Notes: a model not told the origin generated them from the sequence alone. A DNA stretch of 64,000 nt from Rostratula benghalensis (GCA_013399305.1 VXAI01000337.1:637384-701383), one strand, 5' to 3'. Shown: positions 1-12,710, numbered from the stretch's first letter. A program made the numbers and translations.

Positions 1-157
1 CCAGAGAGGTGGTGGAGTCTCCTTCTCTGGAGACATTCAAACCCCTCCTGGACACGTTCCTGTGTGACCTGCTCTGGGTGTTCCTGCTCTGGCAGGGGGA
101 TTGGACTGGATGAGCTTTCAAGGTCCCTTCCATTCCCTGAGAGTCTGGGATTCTGAG
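1..157 (+). mobile_element. CR1 LINE 3' fragment
   Basis: The text reads as the sense 3' end of a chicken-repeat-1 retrotransposon: the 'gtggagtctcc...ctggagacattcaaacccctcctggac' segment, followed by 'ggactggatgagctttcaaggtcccttcc' and a short terminal motif near 'gattctgaga'. The left side is cut by the window edge. It closely resembles, in opposite orientation, the copy at about 59,685-60,180, so the two probably belong to the same CR1 subfamily. It is non-coding and certainly inactive. Confidence 0.85.
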
Positions 158-744
158 ACAAAGTACCCGACAGCTGAGCAGTGGGAGTTGGGGCTCTCCT
201 GCCGCAGCTGGGGAGGTGCGAAGGTGAAGGGCAAAGCTTGTGGGTAGAGATCATAGCTTTTATCAGCTCACCCGACCCACAGCATGCCCTTAAAATCACG
301 ATGAGTCCTTTCTCCAGCCACCCCCAGCCAGCCACCGGGCCCTCCCCTCTCAAAACCTCAGCTGCAGCTGAGAGATGGGCTTTCTCCAAGATAGCAAGCG
401 CTGGGCAGGAGTTGGCCACCATGCCAAGAAACCCACCTTTTTTTTAAGGATTTTTTTTGCTGAGATTTAAGAATGATTTATAAGCCCAAATGCTCCAAAA
501 ACACACCCAAGCCGCTCAGCAGAGCAGGGGTCCCACTGGTTCCACACCATCCCTCTCAGAATGCTGCACCTGGAGCACAGCTCTGGCTCTCCAGGTTGGC
601 CGAGAAGAGTTAGGGGTCAGATTCCAAGCCACAGAGCACATCATGAGATGAAAAGACGAAAAGTCTGCATATCCACGGGGAGAGTTTTGGATCTGGGTCT
701 GTGTGGCAGGTTTTGTGTTGGCCACTGGAAGGAGGCCAAGGAAT
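158..744. other. Unassigned intergenic stretch
   Basis: I see no gene in this stretch between two CR1 copies. Open frames on both strands are short, lack splice-supported structure and show no recognisable domain. There is a T-rich run at about 436-460. Confidence 0.5.
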
Positions 745-2100
745 CCCCCTGAAACCATTCCGGTTGGAAAAGACCCTTGGGATCATCAAGTCCAACCATC
801 AGCCCCACTCTACAAAGTTCTCCCCTACACCCTATCACCCAACACCACATCTAAACAACTCCTAAACACATTCATGGATGGGGACTCAACCACCAACCTG
901 GGCCCATTCCAGGCTCTGACCACTCTTTCTGGGAAAAATTCTTTCCCAATGTCCAGTCTAAACCTCCCCTGGTGCAGCTTGAAGCCATTCCCTCTTGTTC
1001 TATCGCTCATTCCCTGTGAGAAGAGACCAGCACCAACCTCTCTACAATGTCCTTTCAAGTAGTTGTGGAGAGCAATGAGGCCTCCCCTCAGCCTCCTCTT
1101 CCTCAAACTAAACAGTCCCAGCTCCTTCCATCATTCCTCATAAGATTTGTTCTCCAGGCCCTTCCCCAGCTCCATTGCCCTCCTCTGCACTCACTCCAGT
1201 ACCTCCAGATCTCTCTGGTGTTGAGGTGCCCAGAACTGGACACCAGACTCAAGGAGTGGCCTCAGCAGTGCTGAGCACAGGGGGACAATCCCCTCCCTAC
1301 ATCTGCTGGTCACACCAGTTCTGATACAAGCCAGGATGCCATTGGTTTTCTTGGCCACCTGAGCACACTGCTGACTCATGTTCAGCTGCTTGTCAACCAG
1401 AACCCCCAGGTTCTCTGCCAGGCAGCTCCAGCCACACTTCCCCAAGCCTGTAGCAATGCATGGGGTTGTTGTGGCCCAGGTGCAGGACCTGGCACTTGGC
1501 CTTGTTGAAGCTCATTCCGTTGACATTGGCCCATCCACCCAATCTATCCAAGTCCCTCTGTAGAGCTTCTCTGCCCTCCTGCAGATCAACACTCCCACCC
1601 AGCTTAGTGTCATCTGCAGACTTACTGATGGTACACTCTACGTCCTTGTCGAGGTCATCAATAAAGACATTAAACAGAAATGGTCCCAACACCGAGCCCT
1701 GAGGAACACCACTTGGGACTGGCCACCAGCTGGATTTAACTCCATTGAGCACCACTCTTTGGGACCTTCCATCCAGCCAGTGCTTGATCCAGCAGATTGC
1801 ACGCTCATCCAGGCCACGAGCAGCCAGCTTTTCCATGAAAATTTTGTAGGTGACCATGTCAAATGCTTTCCGTAACTCCAAGGTATACAACATCCACAGC
1901 CTTCCCCTCCTCCAATAATGGGGTGATCTTGTCGTAGAAAGAGATCAGCTTCGTCAGGCAGGACCTTCCTTTCATAAACCCATGCTGACTAGGCCTGAAA
2001 CACCTTTCCTAAGAGGTCTTTTCCTCTTCTGAACACCTTTCCTAAGAGGTCTTTTCCTCTTCTGAACAATTTTCCTAAGAGGACGTGGTCCAAAACCCAA
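745..2100 (-). mobile_element. CR1 LINE, 5'-truncated, with reverse-transcriptase remnant
   Basis: This is a long antisense CR1 copy whose 3' end lies at about 745 ('ggttggaaaagacccttgggatcatcaagtccaacc'). On the - strand, 1,893-1,393 encodes the C-terminal half of the CR1 reverse transcriptase. Readable landmarks are [14 protein letters not shown] and a catalytic-box remnant SADDTKL, where CR1 normally has FADD. The frame then breaks near 1,400, and the thumb/C-terminal part continues in another frame at about 1,445-1,191. The 5' part of the element is missing beyond about 2,100. It is a dead, frameshifted copy. A 33-bp tandem duplication lies at its truncated end. Confidence 0.92.
1998..2082. 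repeat. 33-bp tandem repeat, about 2.5 copies
   Basis: Two adjacent near-identical units (about 1,998-2,030 and 2,031-2,063) share the core 'cacctttcctaagagg' followed by 'tcttttcctcttct'. A partial third copy ('gaacaattttcctaagagg') ends at about 2,082. It lies at the 5' truncation boundary of the CR1 copy. Confidence 0.85.
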
Positions 2101-2474
2101 CCTGGGTCAGCAGCGTAAGATACTAGAGTTTAGTAAGAGAACCTGCTCCCTCAAGTTTAGTCAGAAAGATTAATTTCCACCACAGAGGTCTCCTGGGTGA
2201 AGAGGGAAGGACAGAATGACTGGGGGGGGGGAAACACGCTTTAAGCTCTAATGCTAAATCTCCAAGTTTTTATGATCGAGGAATTTCTTTTCTGCTTGTC
2301 TTGGTTTGGGTAAAAAACCCACCAAGGGATTAAGGCAGGCAATGAACAAACTCGTTCACGCTTCGCTTTCCAACTTTTTTTTTATTTCCCCCAGGTCCGT
2401 TAGCTCTGAGCTGGGCAAGATCGTGAGGCAAAATCCCTGAGAAATGAAGAGGTTTGGGTTCGGTCTTTTTTTAC

Positions 2475-2600
2475 GGACCCCGGGAACTGACTGACGAACT
2501 GACTGACTGACGGACGGACAGACTGACTGACTCCCCCTCCCCGGACACGGACGGACTGACTGACGGACGGACGGACTTCCCCTCCCCGGACACAGCCCCT
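2475..2600. repeat. GACT/GACG tetranucleotide microsatellite with duplicated block
   Basis: Alternating runs of gact and gacg/gacag units occur twice, each followed by a 'cccctccccggacac' segment. This indicates a tetranucleotide array nested inside a larger duplicated block. It lies immediately 5' of the RAP2C CpG island and is likely to vary in length between individuals. Confidence 0.85.
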
Positions 2601-2840
2601 CTGAGCTTGCCCGCCTCCCACCCACGGCCGCCATCTTGGGGCGGGTCCGCCCCGGGAGGGCGGTTCCTTGCTGACACGCGCGGCCGGTGCCGCAGCATAA
2701 AGCGTCCGGGCTGCTTACGTCAGCGCGTCGCGTCGCCCAGCCGGAAGTGAGCGGGGAGGAGAGCTTCGAGGCGGGGCGGGCGGGTGTCGCAGCATAACCC
2801 TTCCGGGCGGGGGCGGCCGCTGCCGGGCGGTTCCCCGCGA

Positions 2841-2874
2841 GTGAGGCGCGGCGGGATGGAGTGAGGCGCGGCGG
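2841..2874 (+). repeat. Short direct repeat in the 5'UTR
   Basis: The 14-bp string gtgaggcgcggcgg occurs at 2,841-2,854 and again at 2,861-2,874. The second copy forms the exon side of the 5'UTR splice donor (gcg|gtaagg), so the repeat places two similar sequences next to the donor. Confidence 0.75.
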
Positions 2875-2945
2875 TAAGGAGCGGGGCGGCGGGCGACGAC
2901 GGGCCTGGGTGGGCCGAGGCCTAACGGTTGTCTCTTCCCCCTCAG
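2874..2945 (+). other. RAP2C: 72-bp intron in the RAP2C 5'UTR
   Basis: All splice signals of a minimal U2 intron are present: donor gcg|GTAAGG at 2,874; a branch-like cCTAACg with its A at 2,924, 21 nt before the acceptor; a pyrimidine tract; and acceptor CCCTCAG|gac ending at 2,945. Removing it joins two non-coding pieces upstream of the ATG at 3,083. It is predicted only; transcript data would settle whether it is always removed. Confidence 0.7.
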
Positions 2946-3082
2946 GACGGTGCGGGAGCAGCAAGGCCTCGCCCTTCTCCTCAGGCGGGCCGGAGCTATG
3001 CGAGGGCCGCGCTGCTGCCTGCCCTAGGCCCGGGCCGCGGCGGCGGGCCCGGCGGGGGAGCGGCGAGCGGCTGCGGGGCCCG

Positions 3083-5430
3083 ATGCGGGAGTACAAGGTG
3101 GTGGTGCTGGGCAGTGGGGGGGTGGGGAAGTCCGCCCTGACGGTGCAGTTCGTCACCGGGACCTTCATCGAGAAGTACGACCCCACCATCGAGGACTTCT
3201 ACCGCAAGGAGATCGAGGTTGACTCGTCCCCCTCGGTGCTGGAGATTCTGGACACGGCGGGTACTGAGCAGTTCGCCTCCATGCGCGATCTCTACATCAA
3301 GAACGGGCAGGGCTTCATCCTCGTCTACAGCCTGGTCAACCAGCAGTCCTTCCAGGTAACTGGGCCCGGGGCCCGCTGGGGCGGGAAGGCGGCCGGCCCT
3401 TCACGTCCCCTCTTCGGACGCAGCCCTTCTTGCCGTAGGGAAGGTGCTTGGCCGAGGAGGAAGTTTCACAAGGGCCATATGTGCCCTTTATCTCGTAAGT
3501 GAGAGCCACTTGAAAGTGCCTTTCTCGGCCCTCCTTCCTGATGGAAAACTGCTTGCTCTGCAGGTACTTATCAGGGTGCCACCATTGTTAAATCCCACGC
3601 AGTGCTGGAGAACAATGACCCGCTCCCACTTCCCCAACAGAAACCTTTTGGCAGTTCCCTTTTTATGAAGAAATCACTCGATATGAAAATCGAGACTTCC
3701 CCTTTCCCCCCACCCCCCCCTTCTTAAAAGGCCTAATTCTTCAGTTGGTCTTGCAGAGTCTTATTGTTCTGCAGTTGTGACTTAAGTAAGCTGCTATTTT
3801 CCACCCCTTATCCTCAAAAATATATTCCTGTCCAGCATAAGCTTTCACAGTGTAGAGGGTATACTGGAGAGGAGAAGCAAGCCATGATTTGTGGGGGTAC
3901 ATTTAATTTCTACTATTAAAACTCTCAAAAAAAAAAAAAAGAAGGAAATATCTCAGCCTGTAACTGGTCTAAGCTGCCTCTAGAAATGAGGGTTTATTTG
4001 TGGGGAATAAGTGAATTCAGCAGCACTGTGTGCAGCACAGGGCCTTGCAACTGCTGCGTTGGCTTCAGTTGCTGAGTTGGGTGTATTCCAGCTGCTTGGC
4101 AAAACGTTGCACACCCCCACTGAAAGCAGTGTGTTTGCTCCTGCTGAAGGCTAAACTTTAGCTTGGCAGAGGCCTCAAAATAGCCTGAGCACAAGCTGAA
4201 GACATGCTTTCCTTGGAAAACAACAGCAATGACATTGGGATGCTTGTCCTCTCATTTTCACTTCTTTTGGGGACCAGCGAGTCCCCGTAATTAAAGGAAT
4301 GGGCATACATAAATTTAACTATTAATACTTAATTATTGTTGTTAATATATTGTTAATATTTAATCATTCTTGTGTGTCTGCAGCATGTTTAGTCCGCAGC
4401 CTGTAGGTGTAAACAACTCTGCAGTTCTTTTGCATGGTGGTAACTTCAAATGCTTTAATTGCTTTGTCTCAAAACTATGCAAGAATTTGTAGAACTCAGT
4501 ACTGATAGTAACTTAAAATACTCGTGGAGCAGAGGAGGCTGACTCAGACTTTCAAGAGTAAACTCCCAGTGTTAGCTCAGACCTGAATAAATGCATCTCT
4601 AGGTAACAAAAATCTCCTTACAGCATCTAATTTGGTGACTTACGTGTGATTAAATGTGTTCACAATGAATTATTTGGAAGCATTCCAGAAGTGAGAAGAG
4701 TTTAAGTTACTGGCTTTCTCAAGCTGTAAAATAAAGACAGGCTTCCTAAGTGGCTGTGTAATGGCACGCTGCTGCTAACGGTGCAGGTCATCAGGCTTGA
4801 GAGTTTGGTTTTGGTTTTTTTTTTTTTTTCCAGAAAACTGAAATCAACTTTCAAGGTAGCTGTGCTGTGTCTTCCTCTTGCTGAACGGAAAGTCTCTAAT
4901 ATTAGACTGCAGCAGCCACTTTCTCTTTGTGTGCACATGCATTTTATAAAACCTGTATGCATTTCTATAAAATAAAAGCTTATTAAAGATGGCAGGCTTA
5001 TTAAGAGCAGCTTCCTCTGAGTTCTAGATCTGCATGAATTTAAGGCAGCTTCTGATGTATTTTGGATGCTTGGTTGCATGCTTCTATGGTGGTTTTATAG
5101 CAATTTCCTGCAGCTGCTTACCTGTGCTAACCAGTTGGATTGTTTGATCAGGACATCAAGCCGATGAGGGACCAGATTGTCCGGGTGAAGAGATACGAGA
5201 AAGTTCCTCTGATCCTAGTGGGGAATAAAGTGGATCTGGAGTCGGAGAGGGAGGTCTTGTCTGCAGAAGGCAGAGCCCTGGCTCAGGAGTGGGGCTGCCC
5301 CTTCATGGAGACGTCAGCCAAGAGCAAAACGATGGTGGATGAACTGTTTGCTGAGATCGTCAGGCAAATGAACTATGCCTCCCTGCCTGAAAAACAAGAC
5401 CAGTGTTGTACAACTTGCATCGTCCAGTGA
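3083..5430 (+). CDS. RAP2C: RAP2C, Ras-related small GTPase (two coding exons)
   Basis: The coding exons are 3,083-3,355 and 5,152-5,430, joined in phase 0 through a GTAACT donor and a TTTGATCAG acceptor, giving 183 aa, the normal RAP2 length. The product is a membrane-anchored GTPase of the Rap2 branch that signals to TNIK/MINK-type kinases and affects cell adhesion and cytoskeleton. Visible motifs are the P-loop GSGGVGKS (10-17), switch [10 protein letters not shown] (32-40) with the Rap2-specific Phe39, DTAGTEQ (57-63) with Rap-specific Thr61, NKVD (116-119) and ETSAKS (144-149). The tail QCCTTCIVQ contains the palmitoylation cysteines 176/177 and a CAAX box at Cys180. The tail fits RAP2C rather than RAP2A or RAP2B. 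The start is the first ATG after the 5'UTR intron. The neighbouring gene, GCNA, converges on it. Nothing is broken. Confidence 0.97.
3356..5151 (+). other. RAP2C: RAP2C coding intron
   Basis: A 1.8-kb intron separates the two coding exons. It contains a poly-A run (about 3,927-3,940) and a T-rich run (about 4,807-4,830). No repeat family or further exon was recognised in it. Confidence 0.9.
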
Positions 5431-8400
5431 AAGAAATCAAGAAAAACCTCAATCATGGCCATACAGAGCAGGTTGGTGGAACAGTCATAACTAATGGAGG
5501 TGCATAAGCATGCTGTTTAAGTAAAGGAGGTAAAGTGTGAGAGGGAGCCAGAAGTTAAGTAGTCTAACCTAGAGCTAGCCTTCCTCTGAAGGAGACAGAA
5601 GCTTGTGCATTTGGGTTGCACACGACTACTTGAGTCACATTGACTTCTTGGGTCAGTCAAGGAACACTGTATTGACTTACAGTAATTTTACAATGACACA
5701 AATCATATTATCTCACCTGCACCTATTTTGACTGTCAGTGCTGTATTTGAGGTTGCGTTATCCTTAACAATGTTTTGTGATATTGCAGTGGGTTTCTTTA
5801 CTGGTTGTACCTGCTGTCTGAATGGGAATTAACTTGGAGCTGAATGGGATTATTGTGACCAAGTTTCCTGATGGTTTTGCTGAGTAGTCTTTGAGGTTGT
5901 TTAAAAAAAAAATAATAATAATCTATGGGACAGAAACTGAATGTACTGATACAGTTCTGCCTTATCAGTGGAATAAGTTTAAAAGAGAACCACCCTGAGC
6001 TGTCAAGTCACACGAAGCCCATGTGTACTGGTCAAGGACGTTGTGCAAAGTTCTCTGCTCTGATTTTAGATGAAGAGCACACTCTATAAAATGGCTTCCC
6101 AATGCACAACTTTTTCTCAGTGACTCATAAGAGGTGTGGCAAGAGTGCAGTGTTCTGAGGGGCAGCTTCCCCTGTCTCAGGTAATGGGTAATTGCTTTGA
6201 CTTTGACATTTTTCTGCGAGGGTAGCTGCTCTTGGCCTTTTGCACCCATGGTGGTCTTCTTCAGTATCTTTTTTTCACCTGATTTTGTAAATGGATCTGC
6301 TCCTCCTCCCCTGCATGCAGCAGTGCTGTTGTTCCTGAGCAAGATGGTTCAGGGCTCCCCCAGCTCTTCTTTTTCCTCGTAGAGCTTGCAGATTTCATTT
6401 CACCACCAGCTTGAATCTGTGTTACTGAAAAGGGTTCTTCTGCATCCTTGGTGCTCTGCATGCAGCCAGGTGTGTGCTGGACCTGTCTTCACAGACAGCT
6501 CCATGAGGGCAAGTGGAGGGATGACATGAAAATGCATGGAAAAGAACTGTCCCTCTTGACAGCTGGACTGATTGAGGCTTAGGCTCTGTCTGCTGCATTA
6601 GCAACTCTTGCTTGAGTCAGAGGAGTTTTTTGTCTGAGTGACAAGAGGGAAAATAGGTTATTACTGGTGGCTTTGTACTATGTATCCTCTTTAATCTTGA
6701 GTGCAAGGTCAGAGTGTGAAGCCTCAAAGCTTGTCTTTGAGATAGCTATCTAGTGCTTTGTGACTGTAGAATTTTAGATTGTCACAGCCCAAGTGCTGTC
6801 ATACTCAAGATAATACATGATGTTTTTATCTCCAGTTCTGTGAAATAAGGAAAGGCTGCTGTCACTGTGTAGGAGGTGTGTGTAAGGTCAAGATTTGCTT
6901 GCCAGAAGGTGAGCAAACTGCTTGTACTGGAGCAGGGAAAAGCACAAGTCTTTCCTTGTACAGTAATCCCCAATACCTGTAGAGCTTTGTAGGGTTATAG
7001 GAAGGAGTAAATCAAAGGAATTACTGCTTTTTTTTGATTTATAGGGTTAGTATCTCAAGTCACTTACAGTAATGCAAAGTTTCAGCTAGTTCAGCCTCAC
7101 AGATGAAGAGTATCTGGACTTGAAGTGTCGTTGTGATGGTTACAGCAGTGCCCTGGGTTAGCAGTGGTTTGTCTTGTGCAGGTTTCTCCTTCTCTGCAGC
7201 TCTGACAAAGTCAGGCCTGTTATCCATGAAATTTCTACTTCCAGAACTGGTTACTTCGAAGGAAGGCTTTGTAACCTTGCCAGTTCTGCCTTTAATGTTA
7301 AATACCAAGTTTCATCTTAAAGGTGAAATTGAGGGGGAGAGGGGACGGGGGCAGGGGCATACGTTATTCCCATGAATCCTAATTTATCCCTAGAGTTTAT
7401 GAGTTTCCTAATTAAAGCATGCTCTTGCTTCAGAAGAAATAGCTGTTTTCTTGTGTCTCTCTTGAGACAGAGGATCCTAAACTTCTGCAATACAGTTTTA
7501 CTCTCCTTCGTTCTGCCTGGCTCATAAGGTCTCATCAAGCCTCTAGCAGCAAAATACTTCCTTGCTTCTAGGAGATGCTGCTTCTGCCCAGTGTGATCTC
7601 ATCACCTGTGCCAAACCAGTTAGTCTTTCCTTCCCAAGCAGTTTCCTGTTCAGTCCAGGTCTTGCCACATCTGGAACTTCTATTACTCGTCATGGCTCTT
7701 CACAGCCTTCATGCTTCACTTCAGCCTCACACTTCTGGGATCTTTTCTTCTTCCTGGCTCCCACTCTGTCCTTGTTCTTTGAGTAGGTGTAGGATCTCAT
7801 CAACTTTATGATAAGCCTTTGGCTGCCTGCTAATTTCTGTCTGATGCGCTCTAGTGTAGGAGAGCTGCTGATAGTGTCTTGTGATAGCTGTAATCAGATC
7901 TGTAATTATTCTATTTATCTGTCATCCAGGGAACAATTGATGCTTCTCAAACATCTGCTTGAGCCATGATGTCTCCTAGGTAAAGTGAAACTAAGGAAAT
8001 GGACCAGCTGGCTGAAAGCCTATTTGTAGGAAGTGCACTTGAACCATAGCTCTGTCTTAGCATAATCCTCATCATCCCTGAGTTCTGTTGCCCAGGAGGA
8101 GTCTTAGGTGTGGATCAGGTAGCTCAGGGTGAAGTACATGGAAATAGTTTGTGTCTCTACAGTTCTGATGGAGGAATCAGTGGGAGGGGTGTGGGATGGG
8201 TTATATGCTGGGCCTGGGTTTATCTGAGGCTATTTCACAGTCTGGTTTAGCTGACACCTCAGAATATCTGTCAAGTATGAAGTTTTGCAGATTCTTTCAT
8301 GACATTTTTTAGTAGCACTTGCTTAAATTACTGTTCCAGTCAGCCCCCTTGGGTGAGAAGAAGGGTGGATTGTAACTATGGGATCGGGATAACCAATAGT

Positions 8401-11400
8401 TCTTTTTGTGGTGTTCTTGCATCCTGTTTCCTGCCTCCTTCCCCTTTCCTGCTTCTGCAGTGGTCTTTGATCATCTCATTCAGAGACGTGAGAATTCCAG
8501 TAGCTGCTCTCTATTCCTTGCTCTAGTATTTCTCTTGAATTTTCAGTATGACAGTGCTTTGTATTTTAAATCTTTAAAATCTGGCGTCTGTTATGGGGCT
8601 GGTGCATTAACAGTTTTCTGTAGAGGTATAAAGATTGGGGTGAGGGGTAATGCTGATTAGTGACTTTGGTCCCCTCCCTGAGTAATTGATGTTAACAAGC
8701 ACTGAAGGAAGAGTAATCTTCTCTAGGAATAAAAACTGAAAGTACACTGCCTTCTGATCTGTGGGGCTATGCAACACAGGGAAATCTAGATTTATCTATC
8801 AACCCCTCCTCTCCTGCCTGCTCACAGAGGAGACTGGAGAGTGCTGCAGAGATATCACGGGTGAGTGAAGTCAGATAAGGTCCTATGTGGTGGTAATTGC
8901 AGTAACTGTGCCCAGGTTAAATGGAAAGATGACAAACCTGAATTGGGAAGTCCCTAACCTGCAAATACAGGGATGCTGAAAGAGCACAGGGAGGAAAATG
9001 CCATTACTTGCTTCCTCTGTTCTTACTCTTACTATCCCCAGTAATTCTTTGCTGGCCACAGCCCTGGTTGCTGGAATTAGGAGAAGTTTGGGGATGGAAC
9101 CAACTCTGGTAGGATGAGGAGCTGCACTGTAAATGGTTTGCCTCTCCTGTGCTCTAAATAAATAAATAAAACACCTATCAATCAGGTCTAATCCCTCCCC
9201 ATTAAAAGCTGAACGTGTGTTTGCTGTTTTGACAGTACAGTCAGGGACTGTCCCCATCTGAAACTCATGGGCCAGAAATGGTGTGAGGGGGGGAACATGT
9301 ATGTGCTCACCAGACTGGACAGCATGCAAACAAGCAGGCAAAACCTGGCTGTTTGCTCCTGTCAGTACAGGAGAACTGCTCCTGAACGTTACAGGTGACC
9401 AGTTGTTAGGCAAGAAAGGGGACACTGGGTGTGCTAGAGCGTTCTGTCATCACAAACTCCTGAGAGGAAATCAGCAGCTGAAGGGAAATGGTATAGCAGG
9501 CAACGTGAAGTACTGACTCCTGCAGAGAAATGACTTCAAGAAGAGAGGAGGCTCCTCAAAATCCCCAAAAAGCCAAGGATCAAGCTTCAATGAAGTGCGT
9601 GCATGTTTTGACTGAGGCTTTTAGGATATCTCTGCAGATAAATACTGGGAAGTGGTGCAGGCCAAGCTATCAGAAAGGTCACGTTGGTAACACTGTGTGT
9701 GGCAGCACTCCTTGGACTGGGAGTAGTGGCATACAGTTCTGTCCCTGCTGAGGAGAAGGCTGAGGAGTGCTCAGGTGATATTTTTTTCATAGTAATTTAG
9801 AGGATCTGAATGCTGAGAATTCAGATGTCAAAAGTGGTAGCTGAGATGTTGGCTCATCTGCCTGTTCCCAGAATTTGAGTGAAATGTCCTTGCTTCACGT
9901 CACGGGGTGATGGAACAGGGTGCCTGCTCACCACCAGTGCAAAGCCCTGTGCACATGGCTGTATGGGAGAACTTCAGGGAGCTGTTTCACATCGTTAGAT
10001 GCAGTTTGGTATCCCAGGGGGGCAGCTGTTACAGAGCTCATAAGGCTAAGTTGTTACCTGTTTCTTGTATTACTGGAATTAGAGGAGGAGAACTTGAAGA
10101 ATGTTGCTGTGTAAAGCAGTGCTCTGGAGCTTGGCACGGAAAACTAAGTTGGGAGAAGCTGAGCTCACTTTGACTGTGTACTGAATGTGTCTTTCATTAG
10201 TTATTTTGTTTAAATTGCAGATAAAACTCAGAGGAAACTTGCACAGATGCTGCTTTGGAGAACTTTCAGCCCAGGTTGCAGAGCTGAGCCTTGGTAAACC
10301 TGTCTCTATTACAGCACATTGCCATACATCTTAAGTGCATAAGGTTGGTGGCCTCCAGGATCCACACACCTTAATCAGAATGCTTAGCATGTTTACCATA
10401 AGTTTAAAAATCTGTTCTTTTATCTATCAGTCCTTTTATAGCTTTCTAAGTTCATATAATGGCTAATATGCAAGAGTTCATTTGTGATATTTTAATTGAT
10501 TTCTTTAATCAATTTCTGAACTTGTATTTATTAAATACTTAAACTCAGTATTACCTACTCAATGCCTTTTAAAAAAAAAAAGAAGAGAGTTTTAACGGAG
10601 AATAAATTGAGCCTTAAACAAATTGTTACTTCTGTCTATTACCTCGCATCAGTGCTTCTTTCTATTTGCGAAGCTTTCTCCTCCGGCGTAGTTTGCTCAT
10701 CCTTTGAGACTTTTTTGTTTACATGTGACAGTGTCCTGAACAGATACTGAAGGCACCTCTGTTGTGTGGATGTAGTATCCCTTTTCTTGGCAAACGCAGC
10801 TGTGATGCCGTGGGTGGTCTAATTCGACAGCAGGGATTACTTGGAATGGGATGTGAAGTCTCCGGCTGATGTTGCTTTTATTGCAGTCCTGGGGTTCTTA
10901 AACTGGGAGATGACAATTGTAGCATTGAAAAATGGCAGCACACTTTTCCTTCTACTGAGTTCCGAAACTTGCTTGTTTACAAATAGCTTCTTTATGCCTT
11001 TGAAGAGGGATAATGTATCCTTTGAAATGGGCTGTACGCCTCGTCAGTCAGCCCAGCTTTGCCTGGCACATTAAGAGACATCTAGTAGACCTCTGCACAT
11101 GTAAATCTAATGCAAAAAAGATCACTTTACATTTTATAGTTCCTAATGTTTGTCTTTCTGAATAATATTTTAAAGCAATATTTGTTAATGTTTTTTCTTG
11201 CACTGTCATAAATTGCTTTTTAGTTGTTTTTTTTATTTCCCAATAAGCAAGAGAGAAATTTTAGAGACAAGTTGGTGTAACAAGGGGAAAAGCACCAGGT
11301 TTCGGTGATACTAATTGCAAGTGTGCTTTAAACAGCCATTGCCTTCCTTATTGTTTACCTGATCAACATTTTTCTCTGAATACTTGAAAATTTTAACAAT

Positions 11401-11750
11401 AACACAGGTAGAAAGAGCAGAATGAAAATGTACAAAGAACAGATGAAATCTCTTGGTTCAGTTTTATTAACATGTTGCATACACGAGAGCTTTTTCTAGC
11501 AGTGGTTTGAAACGTGTAATTTTTGTTTTTCTTTGCAGAAATTTAATAACTGCAGCTCACCTACTGCACCAAAGTTCTAGGTTTTTAGGAGCCCAGCTTT
11601 AGTCATTTGAACATGCTTCTAGAAATGTACATTCTTTCCCTGTAATAGCTAAATAACTTGGAGAAAAGCTCCAGTAAAAGCAGTGATGGATAGATGAGGT
11701 TAAGCGGTTTAAAACTCGCCGATTGTATTGTGGATGATGGCATTTAAAAG

Positions 11751-11756
11751 AATAAA
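11751..11756 (+). terminator. RAP2C: Candidate internal poly(A) signal AATAAA
   Basis: An AATAAA in 'taaaagaataaaggattt' is a possible proximal cleavage signal for a shorter RAP2C transcript. It is supported only by the hexamer and its AT-rich context. Confidence 0.4.
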
Positions 11757-12710
11757 GGATTTGCCGGTACAGTATCTCACCATGAATGTCTTTTATTGCT
11801 AATAATGCAGGCTGACTCTACAGCATTAGCAGAAATAAAGATTCTGAGTCTACATCCAGTGTGAAATTTGAATCCTGAAAAGAGGAGAACACCAGGTTTT
11901 CTGCTTGGGTATCAAAATAACTGATTTTTTTTTTTTTTACCTATGGGGTTATTTGATTAATTTTTTTCCCCTTGTTTGTACAGATTTTTATAAACAAGCT
12001 GAGGCTAATACTTAGGTTTGCACTTTAATATCAGAGTTAAACCAAACCTTGTACTCAAAGTAGAGGTTTTCTTAAGTGGTGGTTGTTGATCTTTTTTGTA
12101 GTTCGTAAGTAAGGAATAGGAAATACAAGTAATTCATAAAGATTTTTAGTTTTCCTTTGTCTAAGGGGGGAAAATGTCAGTTAATATTAATCAGTGGTTC
12201 GCTCCTATGGGTAGTTTTCAAACCAGTGTTCATTTTCATTGACCTCAGCATAAAAAAAAGACAAAAAAAAGAAAAAAAAAAAAGAAACTTAAAAAAACTT
12301 GAACTAGCTTAGAGTGACAGGACTGGGAAAATGAGAGATGGTTTCTTCAGCACACTTTGGGGGGAAAAAGGGACCAAAAGTTAATTTAGGCTTCCTCAAT
12401 AGATTGCATGTGAAATTGCTTATTAGAGTAAGAAGCTAATAATAAATGCAATATGTATTGTCTTTACTATGGCATCTGTTTAGGAGTTGTTCAAATCACT
12501 GCAGTAGGGCTCTACAAATAAAAATGTAACCTAACATCATGTATCTGATGTACTGTATCTTTATCAGTGATAGGTGAAATCTGGAATAACAAGTGCAAAA
12601 ATGGAACAATTACCTATAATGCTTTGTAAAAAAAAAAAAATTTTCCAGTAGAATTCATTCTTGTCATTTTGTAAGACAACCCTACAAGTCCACCTGTTTG
12701 TAACTTTTTT

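Larger units (their letters stand above)
2600..3082 (+). promoter_or_regulatory. RAP2C: RAP2C CpG-island promoter and 5'UTR
   Basis: This is a strongly GC- and CpG-rich block leading into the RAP2C start codon. Motif matches visible by eye are a YY1-type GCCGCCATCTTG at 2,627-2,638, a CRE-like TTACGTCA at 2,715-2,722 and an ETS-type CCGGAAGTG at 2,741-2,749. No TATA box is seen. These fit a TATA-less housekeeping promoter; the exact start site is not determined. Motif occupancy is inferred, not shown. Confidence 0.75.

Noticed and set aside
2356..3189. A 277-codon open frame on the - strand over the RAP2C promoter.
   Set aside because: It overlaps the CpG island and the first RAP2C exon in antisense and is Arg/Pro/Ser-rich with no domain; GC-rich DNA commonly lacks stops by chance.
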